From assembly GCF_041821065.1 (NCBI RefSeq), contig NZ_JBGUAX010000012.1:1-64000 (forward strand): 64,000 nucleotides of DNA, written 5' to 3'. Numbering within the stretch: position 1 is the stretch's first letter; each line of letters starts with the position of its first letter. The DNA is from Egicoccus sp. AB-alg2 (GTDB taxonomy: Bacteria; Actinomycetota; Nitriliruptoria; Nitriliruptorales; Nitriliruptoraceae). The notes beneath the pieces are model-generated. The model was not told the origin of the DNA and did no database searches. It saw only the letters and a list, made by a program, of their open reading frames with translations. The translations under genes were made by a program, and so were the position numbers. Below are positions 1 to 8,180 of this stretch, piece by piece.

Positions 1-5
1 CCTCG

Positions 6-854
6 TTGTTCCCGCGACGACGCGCCGCGGCGAGGGCGGCGCCGCACCCATCCGAGGCGAGGTTGGACGGGCAGCACCCCGCACCGTCGGCGCCGCCGGC
101 CCAGCCGGGCGGCGGGTTCCGCTACGTCCCCGAACCGCCGGCCGGCGGCGGCGGACGCTTCCTCCTCGACGCGCTGCGCCGCCGGCGGGGCGGTCGCGTC
201 CTGCTCTCCACGCTGACCGTGACGCTGTTCGTGGCCGGTGCCGGACTCTTCGCCTACCCGCTGCTGACCGACCTCTACGCCGACCGCGTGGTCCAGCAGC
301 AACTCGCCGGCGAGTTCGAGCGCCTCGAGGCCGCCGACTGGCAGCCGGCGGCCAGCGCTGGCTCGCCGCTGACACGCATCCTGATCCCCGACCTCGACGT
401 CGACACGATCGTCGTCGCCGGCACCACCCCGGCGGCGCTGCGCGCCGGCGCCGGTCACTACCCCGACACGCCGCTGCCCGGCGCCGTCGGCAACGTCGGT
501 ATCGCCGGCCATCGCACCACCTACGGGCGGCCCTTCAACCGGATCGACGAACTGGCCGTCGGCGACGAGATCTGGCTGCTGACCCCGGCGGGGGACCACC
601 GCTACGTCGTGACCGCCCCACCCGACGACGGCGACTGCCAGCCCCTGGCGGATGGCGCGGGCTGCCTCACGCATCCCTACGACTGGAGCGTGGTCGCGCC
701 CAGCGACCAGGCACTGCTGACGCTGACCACCTGTCACCCCAAGGGCTCGGCGGCCCAGCGGCTGGTCGTGCGCGCCGAACTCGCCGACTCCCATCCCGCC
801 GGTACCCGCGCACCCGCGACGCCCGAGCAGGACGACGCGCCGGCCGGCGTGTGA
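6..854 (+). CDS. Class E-type sortase (possibly 5'-truncated)
   Basis: Membrane-bound cysteine transpeptidase that would attach secreted proteins to the cell wall. After a Pro/Arg-rich cytoplasmic N-terminus there is one membrane segment at about residues 63-90, then the sortase beta-barrel. The catalytic triad is visible: His169 in GIAGHRTTYG, Cys243 in LTLTTCHPKG and Arg252 in AAQRLVV. The TLTTC signature and N-terminal anchor fit actinobacterial class E enzymes. The first usable start is TTG at position 6, but the frame is open to the window edge, so the real start may lie upstream. The stop overlaps the next gene by 4 bp (GTGA), which suggests coupled translation with a candidate substrate. 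Confidence 0.85.
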   Translation: MFPRRRAAARAAPHPSEARLDGQHPAPSAPPAQPGGGFRYVPEPPAGGGGRFLLDALRRRRGGRVLLSTLTVTLFVAGAGLFAYPLLTDLYADRVVQQQLAGEFERLEAADWQPAASAGSPLTRILIPDLDVDTIVVAGTTPAALRAGAGHYPDTPLPGAVGNVGIAGHRTTYGRPFNRIDELAVGDEIWLLTPAGDHRYVVTAPPDDGDCQPLADGAGCLTHPYDWSVVAPSDQALLTLTTCHPKGSAAQRLVVRAELADSHPAGTRAPATPEQDDAPAGV

Positions 855-2053
855 CGACCATCGAGATCGCCGTGACCCGACGTCTGCTGCGCGCGCTGCC
901 GCCCGCCGTGCTGCTGCTCCTCGCGCTGCCGGTCGCGGCCGGTGCGGCGGGCGCCGCGCTCCGCGCCCCCGCGGACGGCGTGGTCACCGGCGCCGGCGAC
1001 CTGGTCGTGCGCGTCACCACCGACCGGATGGAGGTCCTCGAGCACATCGAGGTTTCGCTGCGGCGCGGCGACGCGGAGGTCACCGACGCCCAGCGACCGG
1101 TGCTCTGTGACGGTCGCGAGGCCTGCTCGCAGCGCGAGGCCGACCACGTGCTCGCCTTCGACCCGCGCTCGGGCGCGCCGTTCCTGACCGATACCGCCCG
1201 CATCCTGCCCAACGGCTCCTACGTCCTTCGGCTGCACCTCGCCCGGCCGCTGGCCCGAGAACGCGACACCCTCGACCTGCCGATCACCCTGTCCGCGCCA
1301 CCGAGCGCGCCCGCCGACGTCGTTGGCGACCTCGACGGCGACGAGGTGGTGCTCCGGTGGGCGCCCGCACCCGAGCCCGACGTCACGGGGTACCGGGTGG
1401 AGCACGCGCGGAATGGCGACTGGGCGGTGCTCGCCGACCTGCCCGCGGACGCCACCACCCTGGGCGACCGACCTGGTCCCGGCCGGCACGCCTACCGGTT
1501 GGTCGCCCTGCGCCCCGACGGACGCGGCGCCACCTACGAGGCCGCCTCCCCCGAGGTGGTCGTCGAGGTGGCGCCGTCCACCGGCGCCGGCCCCGCCCCC
1601 GACGACCCGGCCGCGGTCGGCGACGGCGCGAGTCGCGACGGTTCGGGCGGCGACCCGGCTGGCGGCGACGGAGAATCGCAGCCGAACCCCGAGGCCGGCG
1701 CCGGCGACGGCACCCACCGCGACGCGGACGGGCGCCCGGACGCACGGCCGCGGGCGACCCCGCCGGACGTGCCCACCGGCAGCGCCGACATCCCGTCGCT
1801 CGAAACCGACCCGCGCACCGCGACCTCGGACGGCGCCACGCAGGACGACGACTTCGGCCGCACGCTCGACTACGGCGACCGGTCCGAGGTGGAACCGGAC
1901 GGCGAGGTGGTGGTCGCCTCGCCGGAGACGCGGGCGGCCCGCGGCGGCTGGTCGGGCGGCGGCGACGCCGTGCTGCCGGTCGCGGGCGGGCTGCTGTTCA
2001 CCGCCGCCGGCCTGCGGTTGTGGCGCTGGACCCGGGCTTCCCGGCAGCCCTGA
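851..2053 (+). CDS. Secreted FnIII-domain surface protein, C-terminally anchored
   Basis: 400-residue exported protein of unknown function. It has an N-terminal signal peptide (residues about 8-32), an N-terminal beta domain, a fibronectin type III-like module at about 150-240 (WAPAPEPDVTGYRVEHA, then HAYRLVALRPDG), a long acidic Gly/Asp/Pro linker, and a C-terminal hydrophobic stretch followed by an Arg-rich tail. The sequence LPVAG at 375-379 sits directly before that stretch, in the place of an LPxTG sorting motif. The gene is translationally coupled to the sortase in front of it. I infer that it is a sortase substrate; simple membrane anchoring by the C-terminal helix is the alternative. 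Confidence 0.7.
   Translation: MTTIEIAVTRRLLRALPPAVLLLLALPVAAGAAGAALRAPADGVVTGAGDLVVRVTTDRMEVLEHIEVSLRRGDAEVTDAQRPVLCDGREACSQREADHVLAFDPRSGAPFLTDTARILPNGSYVLRLHLARPLARERDTLDLPITLSAPPSAPADVVGDLDGDEVVLRWAPAPEPDVTGYRVEHARNGDWAVLADLPADATTLGDRPGPGRHAYRLVALRPDGRGATYEAASPEVVVEVAPSTGAGPAPDDPAAVGDGASRDGSGGDPAGGDGESQPNPEAGAGDGTHRDADGRPDARPRATPPDVPTGSADIPSLETDPRTATSDGATQDDDFGRTLDYGDRSEVEPDGEVVVASPETRAARGGWSGGGDAVLPVAGGLLFTAAGLRLWRWTRASRQP
1973..1987 (+). other. Codons for putative sortase sorting motif LPVAG
   Basis: The codons CTG CCG GTC GCG GGC encode LPVAG. A short hydrophobic segment and a basic tail follow, in the order expected for a cell-wall sorting signal. The Thr of LPxTG is replaced by Ala and the hydrophobic stretch is short (about 12 residues), so this is tentative. 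Confidence 0.35.
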
Positions 2054-2087
2054 CGCCCACCGCCCCGCCGGCGGACCCCGGCGGAGG

Positions 2088-4487
2088 TCAATGCGGCCCG
2101 GGCGCGGGTGCCCGGGCGAGCAGCAGATCCAGGACCCGCACGGCGCCGATCTTGTCCAACGGGTCGTTGCCGTTTCCGCACTTCGGCGACTGCACGCACG
2201 ACGGGCAGCCACGCCGGCAGCGGCAGGTCGCGATCGTCTCGCGCGTCCGCGACAGGTGCTCGGGCAGGCGCCGATACGAGCGCTCCGCCAGTCCTGCCCC
2301 GCCGGGGTAGCCGTCGTAGACGAACACCGTCGGCCGCCCGGTGTCGGGATGCAGCGCCGTCGAGAGGCCGCCCAGATCCCACCGGTCGCACAGCGCCAGC
2401 AACGGCAGCATGCCGATGGCGGCGTGCTCGGCCGCGTGGAGCGAGCCTGGCACGGACCGGAACGGCACGCCGGCCGTCTCCAGGACGTCCTCGGGGATCG
2501 CGTACCAGACCGCCACGGTGCGCAGTTCGATCGGTGGCAGGTCCAGCTCCACCCGGTCGAGCACCTCGTCGGAGCCCAGCCGCAGCACGTCGTAGCCGGT
2601 CACCTGCGTGGTCACCTCGACCCGGGCGAGGCCGATCTCCACCTCGTCCCAGTGGTCGCCCTCGATCGTCGCGAGCACCCGGACGTCCGTGTCGCTGCGT
2701 GGCCGGGTCGTGTGGGCCAGCCGCGGCGCCTCGCTGGCCAGGGCCATCGCGCCGCCCAGATCGAGCTCCTGCACCTCGTACTGGCGGCCCTGGTGGAGGT
2801 AGACCGCACCGGTGTGGACCTGCCGGTGCGCGCGCGACTCCTCGACGTCACCGATCAGCGCGCCGGTGTCCACGTCCACGATCCGGACGTTGCGCCCGCC
2901 GGCCGAGCGCAGGTCCACCTCGCTGCTGGCGCGCCTGCGGGAGGTCCAGTAGTGCAGGCCGCCCCGCAGGCGCAGCCGGCCCGCCTCGACGTCCGCGGCC
3001 AGCAGGTCGGGGGCGCTCTCGCCGAACCAGGCGGCCGCCTCGTCCACGTCCAGCGGGAACTCCTGGCACGCGCAGCGCAGGTGCGGGCCGAGCAGGTAGG
3101 GGTTGGCCGGGTCGAGGATGGCGTCCTCGGGCGGGCGGGTCAGCAGCTCGTCGGGGTGGGTGACGAGGTAGTGGTCGAGTGGGTCCTCCTGGGCCACCAG
3201 CACCCCGGCGGCCGCGCCACCGGCCCGGCCCGCCCGGCCGAGCCGCTGCCAGAACGACGCGGTCGTCCCCGGCCAGCCCGCCAGGATGACCGCGTCCAGG
3301 CCGGCGACGTCGATCCCCAGCTCCAACGCCTCGGTGGCGGCCACGCCGCGCAGCGCGCCGGTGCGGAGGTCGGTCTCCAGCGCCCGGCGTTCCTCGGCGA
3401 GGTAGCCGGCCCGGTAGGCGGCCACCTTCTTCGCCAGCGGCTCGCCACCCGCGTCGCTCGCGTCGCCCAATCGCTCGCGGGCGTTGAGTGCGATCACCTC
3501 GGCACCCTTGCGGCTGCGGGTGAACACCAGCGTCTGCACGTCCGCCGCCACGAACGAGGCCAGCAGGTCGCCGGTCTCGCCCAGCAGCGACCGGCGCGAA
3601 TCGCGCTCGCCGTCGTCCGAGCCTGCGGACCCGCCGCGCTCGACGAAGCCGGGCTGCCACAGCCCGATGTCCATCGGCCCCCGGGGCGAGCCGTCGCGGA
3701 CGATCTCGGCCACCTCGACGCCCGTGAGCGCGGAGGCGTGCTCGGCCGGGTTGCCGACCGTCGCGCTGGTGAGCAGGAACGTCGGGTCGGCGCCGTAGCG
3801 TTCCGCGACCCGCCGTAACCGGCGCAGCACCAGTGCGACGTGGCCACCGAAGACGCCGCGTGCGACGTGCGCCTCGTCGACGATCACGTAGGCCAGGCGG
3901 TGGACCAGGTCGCGCCAGTAGCGGTGGTTGGGCAGCATCGCGTGGTGCAACAGGTCGGGGTTGGTCAGCAGCCAGTTGGCGGTCCGGCGTACCGCCTCGC
4001 GCTCCGGCGGTGGCGTGTCCCCGTCGACGACCGCGGCGCGGACCTGCGGCAGCCGGAACGAGCGCACGGCACGCAGCTGGTCGTGCGCGAGCGCCTTGGT
4101 CGGTGCGAGGTAGAGCGCGACGGCGCGGTCGTCGGTCATCAGCCGCTCGATCACCGGCAGCTGGTAGCACAGCGACTTGCCGGAGGCGGTGCCGGTCGCG
4201 ACGACGAGGTGCTCGCCGGCTCGCGCCCGCCGCCAGGCCTCGGCCTGGTGCACGTACAGGGCGGACACGCCGGCATGCTCGAGGCGGCCGCGCAGGGTCG
4301 CGGGCAGCTCGTCGGGCAGCGCCACCGTCACCGCCTGCCGGGCCGGCAGGTGCGCGAGGTGGACCAGTCCCTCCTCGTCGGTGTCGCCGCCCTCGGACGC
4401 GCGCTCGCGCACGGCCCCCGACGCCGAGGTGCGCCCGAGCAGCTCCAGCACGTCGCGCGGGTCCGTACGCGTCCTCCTGTCGGGCAC
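2088..4487 (-). CDS. DEAD/DEAH-box DNA helicase with DUF1998 zinc domain (MrfA/YprA-like)
   Basis: Superfamily 2 helicase of 799 residues, the usual size for the MrfA/Hrq1-like family that acts in DNA repair. The P-loop motif is GTASGKS near residue 100, the Walker B is VDEAH, and motif VI is QRLGRAGRAG. The C-terminal DUF1998 region ends in a four-cysteine cluster (CRCRRGCPSC then PKCGNG), the expected metal site. It starts at GTG 4487 and is divergent from the STAS gene. A role in mitomycin-type lesion repair is known for the Bacillus family member and is only inferred here. Confidence 0.88.
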   Translation of the reverse strand: MPDRRTRTDPRDVLELLGRTSASGAVRERASEGGDTDEEGLVHLAHLPARQAVTVALPDELPATLRGRLEHAGVSALYVHQAEAWRRARAGEHLVVATGTASGKSLCYQLPVIERLMTDDRAVALYLAPTKALAHDQLRAVRSFRLPQVRAAVVDGDTPPPEREAVRRTANWLLTNPDLLHHAMLPNHRYWRDLVHRLAYVIVDEAHVARGVFGGHVALVLRRLRRVAERYGADPTFLLTSATVGNPAEHASALTGVEVAEIVRDGSPRGPMDIGLWQPGFVERGGSAGSDDGERDSRRSLLGETGDLLASFVAADVQTLVFTRSRKGAEVIALNARERLGDASDAGGEPLAKKVAAYRAGYLAEERRALETDLRTGALRGVAATEALELGIDVAGLDAVILAGWPGTTASFWQRLGRAGRAGGAAAGVLVAQEDPLDHYLVTHPDELLTRPPEDAILDPANPYLLGPHLRCACQEFPLDVDEAAAWFGESAPDLLAADVEAGRLRLRGGLHYWTSRRRASSEVDLRSAGGRNVRIVDVDTGALIGDVEESRAHRQVHTGAVYLHQGRQYEVQELDLGGAMALASEAPRLAHTTRPRSDTDVRVLATIEGDHWDEVEIGLARVEVTTQVTGYDVLRLGSDEVLDRVELDLPPIELRTVAVWYAIPEDVLETAGVPFRSVPGSLHAAEHAAIGMLPLLALCDRWDLGGLSTALHPDTGRPTVFVYDGYPGGAGLAERSYRRLPEHLSRTRETIATCRCRRGCPSCVQSPKCGNGNDPLDKIGAVRVLDLLLARAPAPGPH

Positions 4488-4512
4488 GACCTGAGCCGTC
4501 GGACGGTACCGC

Positions 4513-4518
4513 TAGCGT
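4513..4518 (+). promoter_or_regulatory. Possible -10 element (TAGCGT) for STAS gene
   Basis: A TAnnnT hexamer lies 42 bp upstream of the GTG start, in the 72-bp gap between divergent genes. No convincing -35 is visible. Confidence 0.3.
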
Positions 4519-4559
4519 GCGGCCCCCATTCGCCCGGACGCCCGAGGAGGAGGTCACCC

Positions 4560-4904
4560 GTGCCCTTGCTGCGCGCGGACACGCGTGAGGACCACGGCTG
4601 GACGGTGGTGGAGGTGGCCGGGCAGCTCGACGTCGCCACCGCGCCCGAGTTCCGCCAGGTGCTGGTCGAGGCGCAGTACGGCGGTGCGTCGCAGGTCCTG
4701 GTCGACGTCGCCGGCATCGAGTTCGTCGACTCGATCGGCCTGGGCGTGCTGGTCGGCGGGCACAAGCGTGCCCGTTCGCACGACGGCCGCTTCGTGCTCG
4801 CCCGCCCGTCGGAGCGGATGTCGCAACTGCTGGCGCTGACCGGTCTCGACACCGTTCTGACGGTCGTTGCCGATCCCGCCGAGGTGGTCGGGTCCGGGGG
4901 CTAG
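4560..4904 (+). CDS. STAS-domain anti-sigma factor antagonist
   Basis: 114-residue single STAS domain, the length of SpoIIAA/RsbV-type proteins that bind anti-sigma kinases. The order is as expected: an early GWTVVEVAGQLDVATAPEFR strand-helix, then IEFVDSIGLGVLVGGHKRA, which carries the Ser that is phosphorylated in the family (DSIGLG), then MSQLLALTGLDTVL. The GTG start is preceded by a strong GAGGAGG. No partner kinase or sigma factor lies in the window. Confidence 0.85.
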   Translation: MPLLRADTREDHGWTVVEVAGQLDVATAPEFRQVLVEAQYGGASQVLVDVAGIEFVDSIGLGVLVGGHKRARSHDGRFVLARPSERMSQLLALTGLDTVLTVVADPAEVVGSGG

Positions 4905-4907
4905 CAT
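4902..4907 (+). promoter_or_regulatory. Possible -10 element (TAGCAT) overlapping the STAS stop codon
   Basis: The TAG stop of the STAS gene is also the first half of a TAGCAT hexamer located 70 bp before the methyltransferase start. Confidence 0.25.
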
Positions 4908-4977
4908 CGGTCCGCCGCGTGGCGGAGCGCGGCGGACGGGCCGCGTTGCGGAACGCGGCGACGCAGGAAGGGCACGG

Positions 4978-5601
4978 GTGGATCTCGACGAGCGGACGCT
5001 GACCAGCGTTGCGGCCTACGACGAGCACGCCGCCGCCTACCAGCAGTCCCTACGCCTCAAGCGGCCGGTCGCCGACGTGCGCCGGTTCGCCGACCGCACC
5101 CGTCGCGACGCCCTCGTGCTGGACGCCGGTTGCGGTCCGGCCAACGACCTGCGGCTGCTGCGCGACGCGGGGGTGCACCCGGTCGGCGTCGACCTGGCGA
5201 TGGGCGCCCTGCGCGAGGCCCGGATGCTGCTGCCCCGTCACCCGCTCGTGCGCGCGCCGTTGCACGCGCTGCCGTTCCGGCGCCGCTCGTTCGGTGGGCT
5301 GTGGCTGTCGGGGACGTTCACGCACCTGCCGAGGGCCGCGTGGCGGCCGGTGTTCGCCGACCTGCTGGGGCTGCTCGACCGTGGGCCGGTCTACCTCGCC
5401 TGCTACCGCGGCAACGCCGATCTGGAGCGGCTCGAGGATCCCGTGCTGGGCGAGGTGTACGTCTCCGCCGCGGTGGAGACCGAGGTGGAGGCGCTGTTCA
5501 CCTCCCACGGCCTGCAGGAGGTCACCATCGAGGTCCGCCCGGACCCGATCCACGACCGCCGGCGTCCCTGGGTCGTCGCGCTGGGCACGCTCAACCGCTG
5601 A
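4978..5601 (+). CDS. Class I SAM-dependent methyltransferase
   Basis: 207-residue Rossmann-fold methyltransferase. Motif I is VLDAGCGPANDL, with the acidic loop after strand 2 at HPVGVDLAMG. The substrate is not evident. GTG 4978 was chosen over earlier starts because AGGAAGG lies just upstream and the domain starts shortly after. Its stop overlaps the convergent antiporter by 11 bp. Confidence 0.8.
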   Translation: MDLDERTLTSVAAYDEHAAAYQQSLRLKRPVADVRRFADRTRRDALVLDAGCGPANDLRLLRDAGVHPVGVDLAMGALREARMLLPRHPLVRAPLHALPFRRRSFGGLWLSGTFTHLPRAAWRPVFADLLGLLDRGPVYLACYRGNADLERLEDPVLGEVYVSAAVETEVEALFTSHGLQEVTIEVRPDPIHDRRRPWVVALGTLNR

Positions 5602-7243
5602 ACCGGCGTCCCTCGCCGGACCCGTCGCTGTGCATGCGCTGCAGCAGCGGTCCCGCGGCGACGTGCAGCGGTCGGACGACGAGGTCGGCCCCGGCACGCA
5701 GCAACTCGATCTCGCTCGGCTCGTCGTCGGCGGCGACCGCGATGCTGCCCTGGAAGCCGTGGCTGCGGAACGCCCGCACCAGCCCCATGTTGGTGTCGTG
5801 GCCGCGGAGCGTGCTGACGACCCACCGGACGCGCTGCATGGGCAGTTGCTCGGGCAGGTCCGGGTCGTCGGCGTCGCCGTAGACGACCGGGATCGACCAG
5901 TCGTCGCGGATGCTGCGCGGATCCCAGTCGACGCCCACCACCTCGTCACCACGGCTCTCGAGCTCCGCGCAGACGGTGCGACCGAAGCGTCCCAGCCCGA
6001 CCACCACGTACTCGGGCTCGACCGCGGCCTCGTCGAGGTCGATGCTGGCGGTCGGCCGTGAGCGCTCGAACACCCGCAGCAGCGGTTCGATCCGGTCGTA
6101 GATCCGGTCGGAGCCGTAGATGAGGTAGGTCGAGGCCGTGATGGTGATCAGCCCGACGGCGGTCACCAGCCCGATCACGTCGTTGCCGACGTGGCCCTGC
6201 GCCGCGCCGAGTGCGACGAGGATGAGCGAGAACTCGCTGATCTGCGCCACGGTCAGCCCGGCCTTGAACGCGACCTTCTTGCGATAACCGAGCAGGCCCA
6301 TGATGACGAGCACGATGATGGGGTTGCCCACGAGCACGAACACGCTGAACAGCAGCGCGGCCGGGATCTGCTCGGCGGCGGCGGTCAGCTCGAAGCTGGT
6401 CCCGAGCTGGATGAAGAAGAACACCAACAGGAAGTCCCGCAGCGTGGAGAGCCGGCCGCTCAGCGCCTCCCGGTAGGGGGTGGAGGCCAGCGACATCCCG
6501 GCGAGGAAGGCGCCGACCTCCGCGCTGAAGCCCAGCAGGTGGGTCAGCGCCGCGAGCGCCACGGCCCAGCTCACGGCGGCCAGCACCAGCAGTTCGGTCT
6601 GGCGGGCCAGCACGTGCGTGACCCGCGGCATCACCCACTTGCCGACCGCGGCGACGGCGGCCAGCAGGAGCACGCCGCGCACGGCGATGCCGGCGAACTC
6701 GCGGGCCAGGCCGCCTTCGCCCGTGTCGCCGGCGGCGGTGATGGCGATCATCGCCAGCACCACGACGATGTCCTGGACGATCAGGAAGCCCAGCGCGATC
6801 CGGCCGTGGAGCTCGTCCAGTTCGCGCTTGTCGGTGAGTAGCTTCACGATGATGATCGTGCTGGAGAACGTGAGCGCCACGGCGATGTAGATCGCCTGCA
6901 CGGTGGCGAAGCCGAGCAGGACGGCGATCAGGTAGCCGAACGCCGAGGTGAAGATCACCTGGCCGAGACCCGTGGCCAGCGCCACCGGTCCCAGGCGACG
7001 AACGAGCCGCACGTCGAGCTTCAGCCCGACCACGAACAGCAGGAGGGCGATGCCGATCTCCGCCAGCAGTTCGATCTCCTCGGTGGCCTCGACCAGGCCG
7101 AGCACCTCGGGCCCGACGGCGATGCCGGCCGCGATCAACCCCACCAGCAGCGGCTGACGCAGCACCGTCGCGAGGATGCCGGCGGCCACGCAGACCACCA
7201 GGACGGCGGCGACCTGCTCGAAGACGCCCATCGCCTCGGTCAT
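5591..7243 (-). CDS. CPA2-family cation:proton antiporter with TrkA-N domain (KefB-like)
   Basis: 550-residue membrane exchanger. About twelve membrane segments occupy residues 8-390 (for example LLVGLIAAGIAVGPEVLGL and IGIALLLFVVGLKLDVRLV). A cytosolic Rossmann TrkA-N domain follows, beginning EYVVVGLGRFGRTVCAELE. It probably moves K+ or Na+ against H+ under nucleotide control. ATG 7243 overlaps the stop of the upstream lipoprotein gene by 4 bp, so the two are an operon. In the family, TrkA-N binds NAD(H) and regulates gating; ion specificity cannot be read here. Confidence 0.88.
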   Translation of the reverse strand: MTEAMGVFEQVAAVLVVCVAAGILATVLRQPLLVGLIAAGIAVGPEVLGLVEATEEIELLAEIGIALLLFVVGLKLDVRLVRRLGPVALATGLGQVIFTSAFGYLIAVLLGFATVQAIYIAVALTFSSTIIIVKLLTDKRELDELHGRIALGFLIVQDIVVVLAMIAITAAGDTGEGGLAREFAGIAVRGVLLLAAVAAVGKWVMPRVTHVLARQTELLVLAAVSWAVALAALTHLLGFSAEVGAFLAGMSLASTPYREALSGRLSTLRDFLLVFFFIQLGTSFELTAAAEQIPAALLFSVFVLVGNPIIVLVIMGLLGYRKKVAFKAGLTVAQISEFSLILVALGAAQGHVGNDVIGLVTAVGLITITASTYLIYGSDRIYDRIEPLLRVFERSRPTASIDLDEAAVEPEYVVVGLGRFGRTVCAELESRGDEVVGVDWDPRSIRDDWSIPVVYGDADDPDLPEQLPMQRVRWVVSTLRGHDTNMGLVRAFRSHGFQGSIAVAADDEPSEIELLRAGADLVVRPLHVAAGPLLQRMHSDGSGEGRRFSG

Positions 7244-7890
7244 GGCTGCCCCTGGCAGGCGGCGGTCACGGTCGCCTCGTCGACCTCCACGGCGTCGAGG
7301 ACGCGGTCGGCGAGGTCGCCGTCGGCGGTGCGTGCCTGCTGGGAGACCTCCACCAGGACCAGCGCGTCCCCGGTGTGGCCGTAGAGGCCGTCGGTGCGGA
7401 TCGTCTGGGCGTCGTCGTCCCGGCCGGCGCCGAAGGTCAGCGTCAGGCGGCGCGCCGCGTCCAGGCCGGGGACGCGCTGCTGCGCCCGGTCCTCCTGCGC
7501 CCCGGTGACCACCAGCGGCCCGCGGGGGCTCTGCAGCGTCCCGTCGACCAACTCGTCGACGGTGCCGCCGCAGCCGACGACCACCTGCAGGTTGCGGACG
7601 TCGTTCGCGCCGGGCGACCACCGGTGGGAGCCGACCACGTCGGGCGGCACCTCCGTGTCGACCGTCCGCCAGCCGTCGGGAACGGTCAGGGTGACGCCGT
7701 CGACGGTGGCCGCGTTCCCGACCATACGCACGTCGTCGCTGTCGTCACCCGCCTCGCGCGCCGCGGAAGCGCCACCGCCGTCGCCCGACGTACAGGCGCC
7801 GGCGAGCAGCAGCACGGCCAGCAGCAGCCCGCCACGGGCCGGCGCGGCACGACGGCGGCACGCCGACGGAGGGAGGGGACGACGGGGCAT
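7240..7890 (-). CDS. Secreted lipoprotein of unknown function
   Basis: 216-residue lipoprotein. It has an N-terminal signal (ARGGLLLAVLLLAGAC) with a lipobox ending in the lipidated Cys at about residue 35, then an acidic spacer and a globular domain with no recognised family. ATG 7890 is preceded by GAGAAGG; longer upstream starts lack a ribosome site and would bury the signal peptide. Coupled to the antiporter, it may be an accessory or sensor for it, which is inference from position only. Confidence 0.7.
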   Translation of the reverse strand: MPRRPLPPSACRRRAAPARGGLLLAVLLLAGACTSGDGGGASAAREAGDDSDDVRMVGNAATVDGVTLTVPDGWRTVDTEVPPDVVGSHRWSPGANDVRNLQVVVGCGGTVDELVDGTLQSPRGPLVVTGAQEDRAQQRVPGLDAARRLTLTFGAGRDDDAQTIRTDGLYGHTGDALVLVEVSQQARTADGDLADRVLDAVEVDEATVTAACQGQP

Positions 7891-8071
7891 CGCGAGGCGC
7901 CTTCTCTTGCTCGGTGCGGCAACGGTAGAGCACCACCCGTTCCGCCTCGACGCCCCGCTCGCCAATGACGCGCCGTTCGCCGACCGGGGCGGCGTGCGCA
8001 GATCGCTCGGCGCGGTGCGGGCCCCGGCGTCACCCGGCCCCCCTACGGGGGGCCCGGCATCGCCAGCGGGA

Positions 8072-8100
8072 CGGCTGTCATATGAGAGAGTTGACAGCCG
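8072..8100. promoter_or_regulatory. Perfect 9-bp inverted repeat in topA upstream region
   Basis: CGGCTGTCA at 8072-8080 and its exact complement TGACAGCCG at 8092-8100 are separated by 11 bp. The sequence TTGACA, a consensus -35, is embedded at 8091-8096. This lies in the 290-bp divergent region between the lipoprotein and topA, 81 bp before the topA start. It is a candidate operator or leader hairpin. The rest of 7891-8180 holds no gene that I can support. Confidence 0.5.
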
Positions 8101-8180
8101 GCGCGAGCGACCGCCACCTTCCCGCCCCGATCGGCCCACCCGGCCGCTTCCGTCTCCCCCGTGGAAAGTCGAGCCAGCAC

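Noticed and set aside
2848-5028. Very long open frames antisense to or out of frame with mrfA, topA, ftsH and other genes
   Set aside because: High GC keeps shadow frames open. Their products are Arg/Pro/Ala-rich low-complexity sequence with no domains, and the opposite frames are clearly the real genes.
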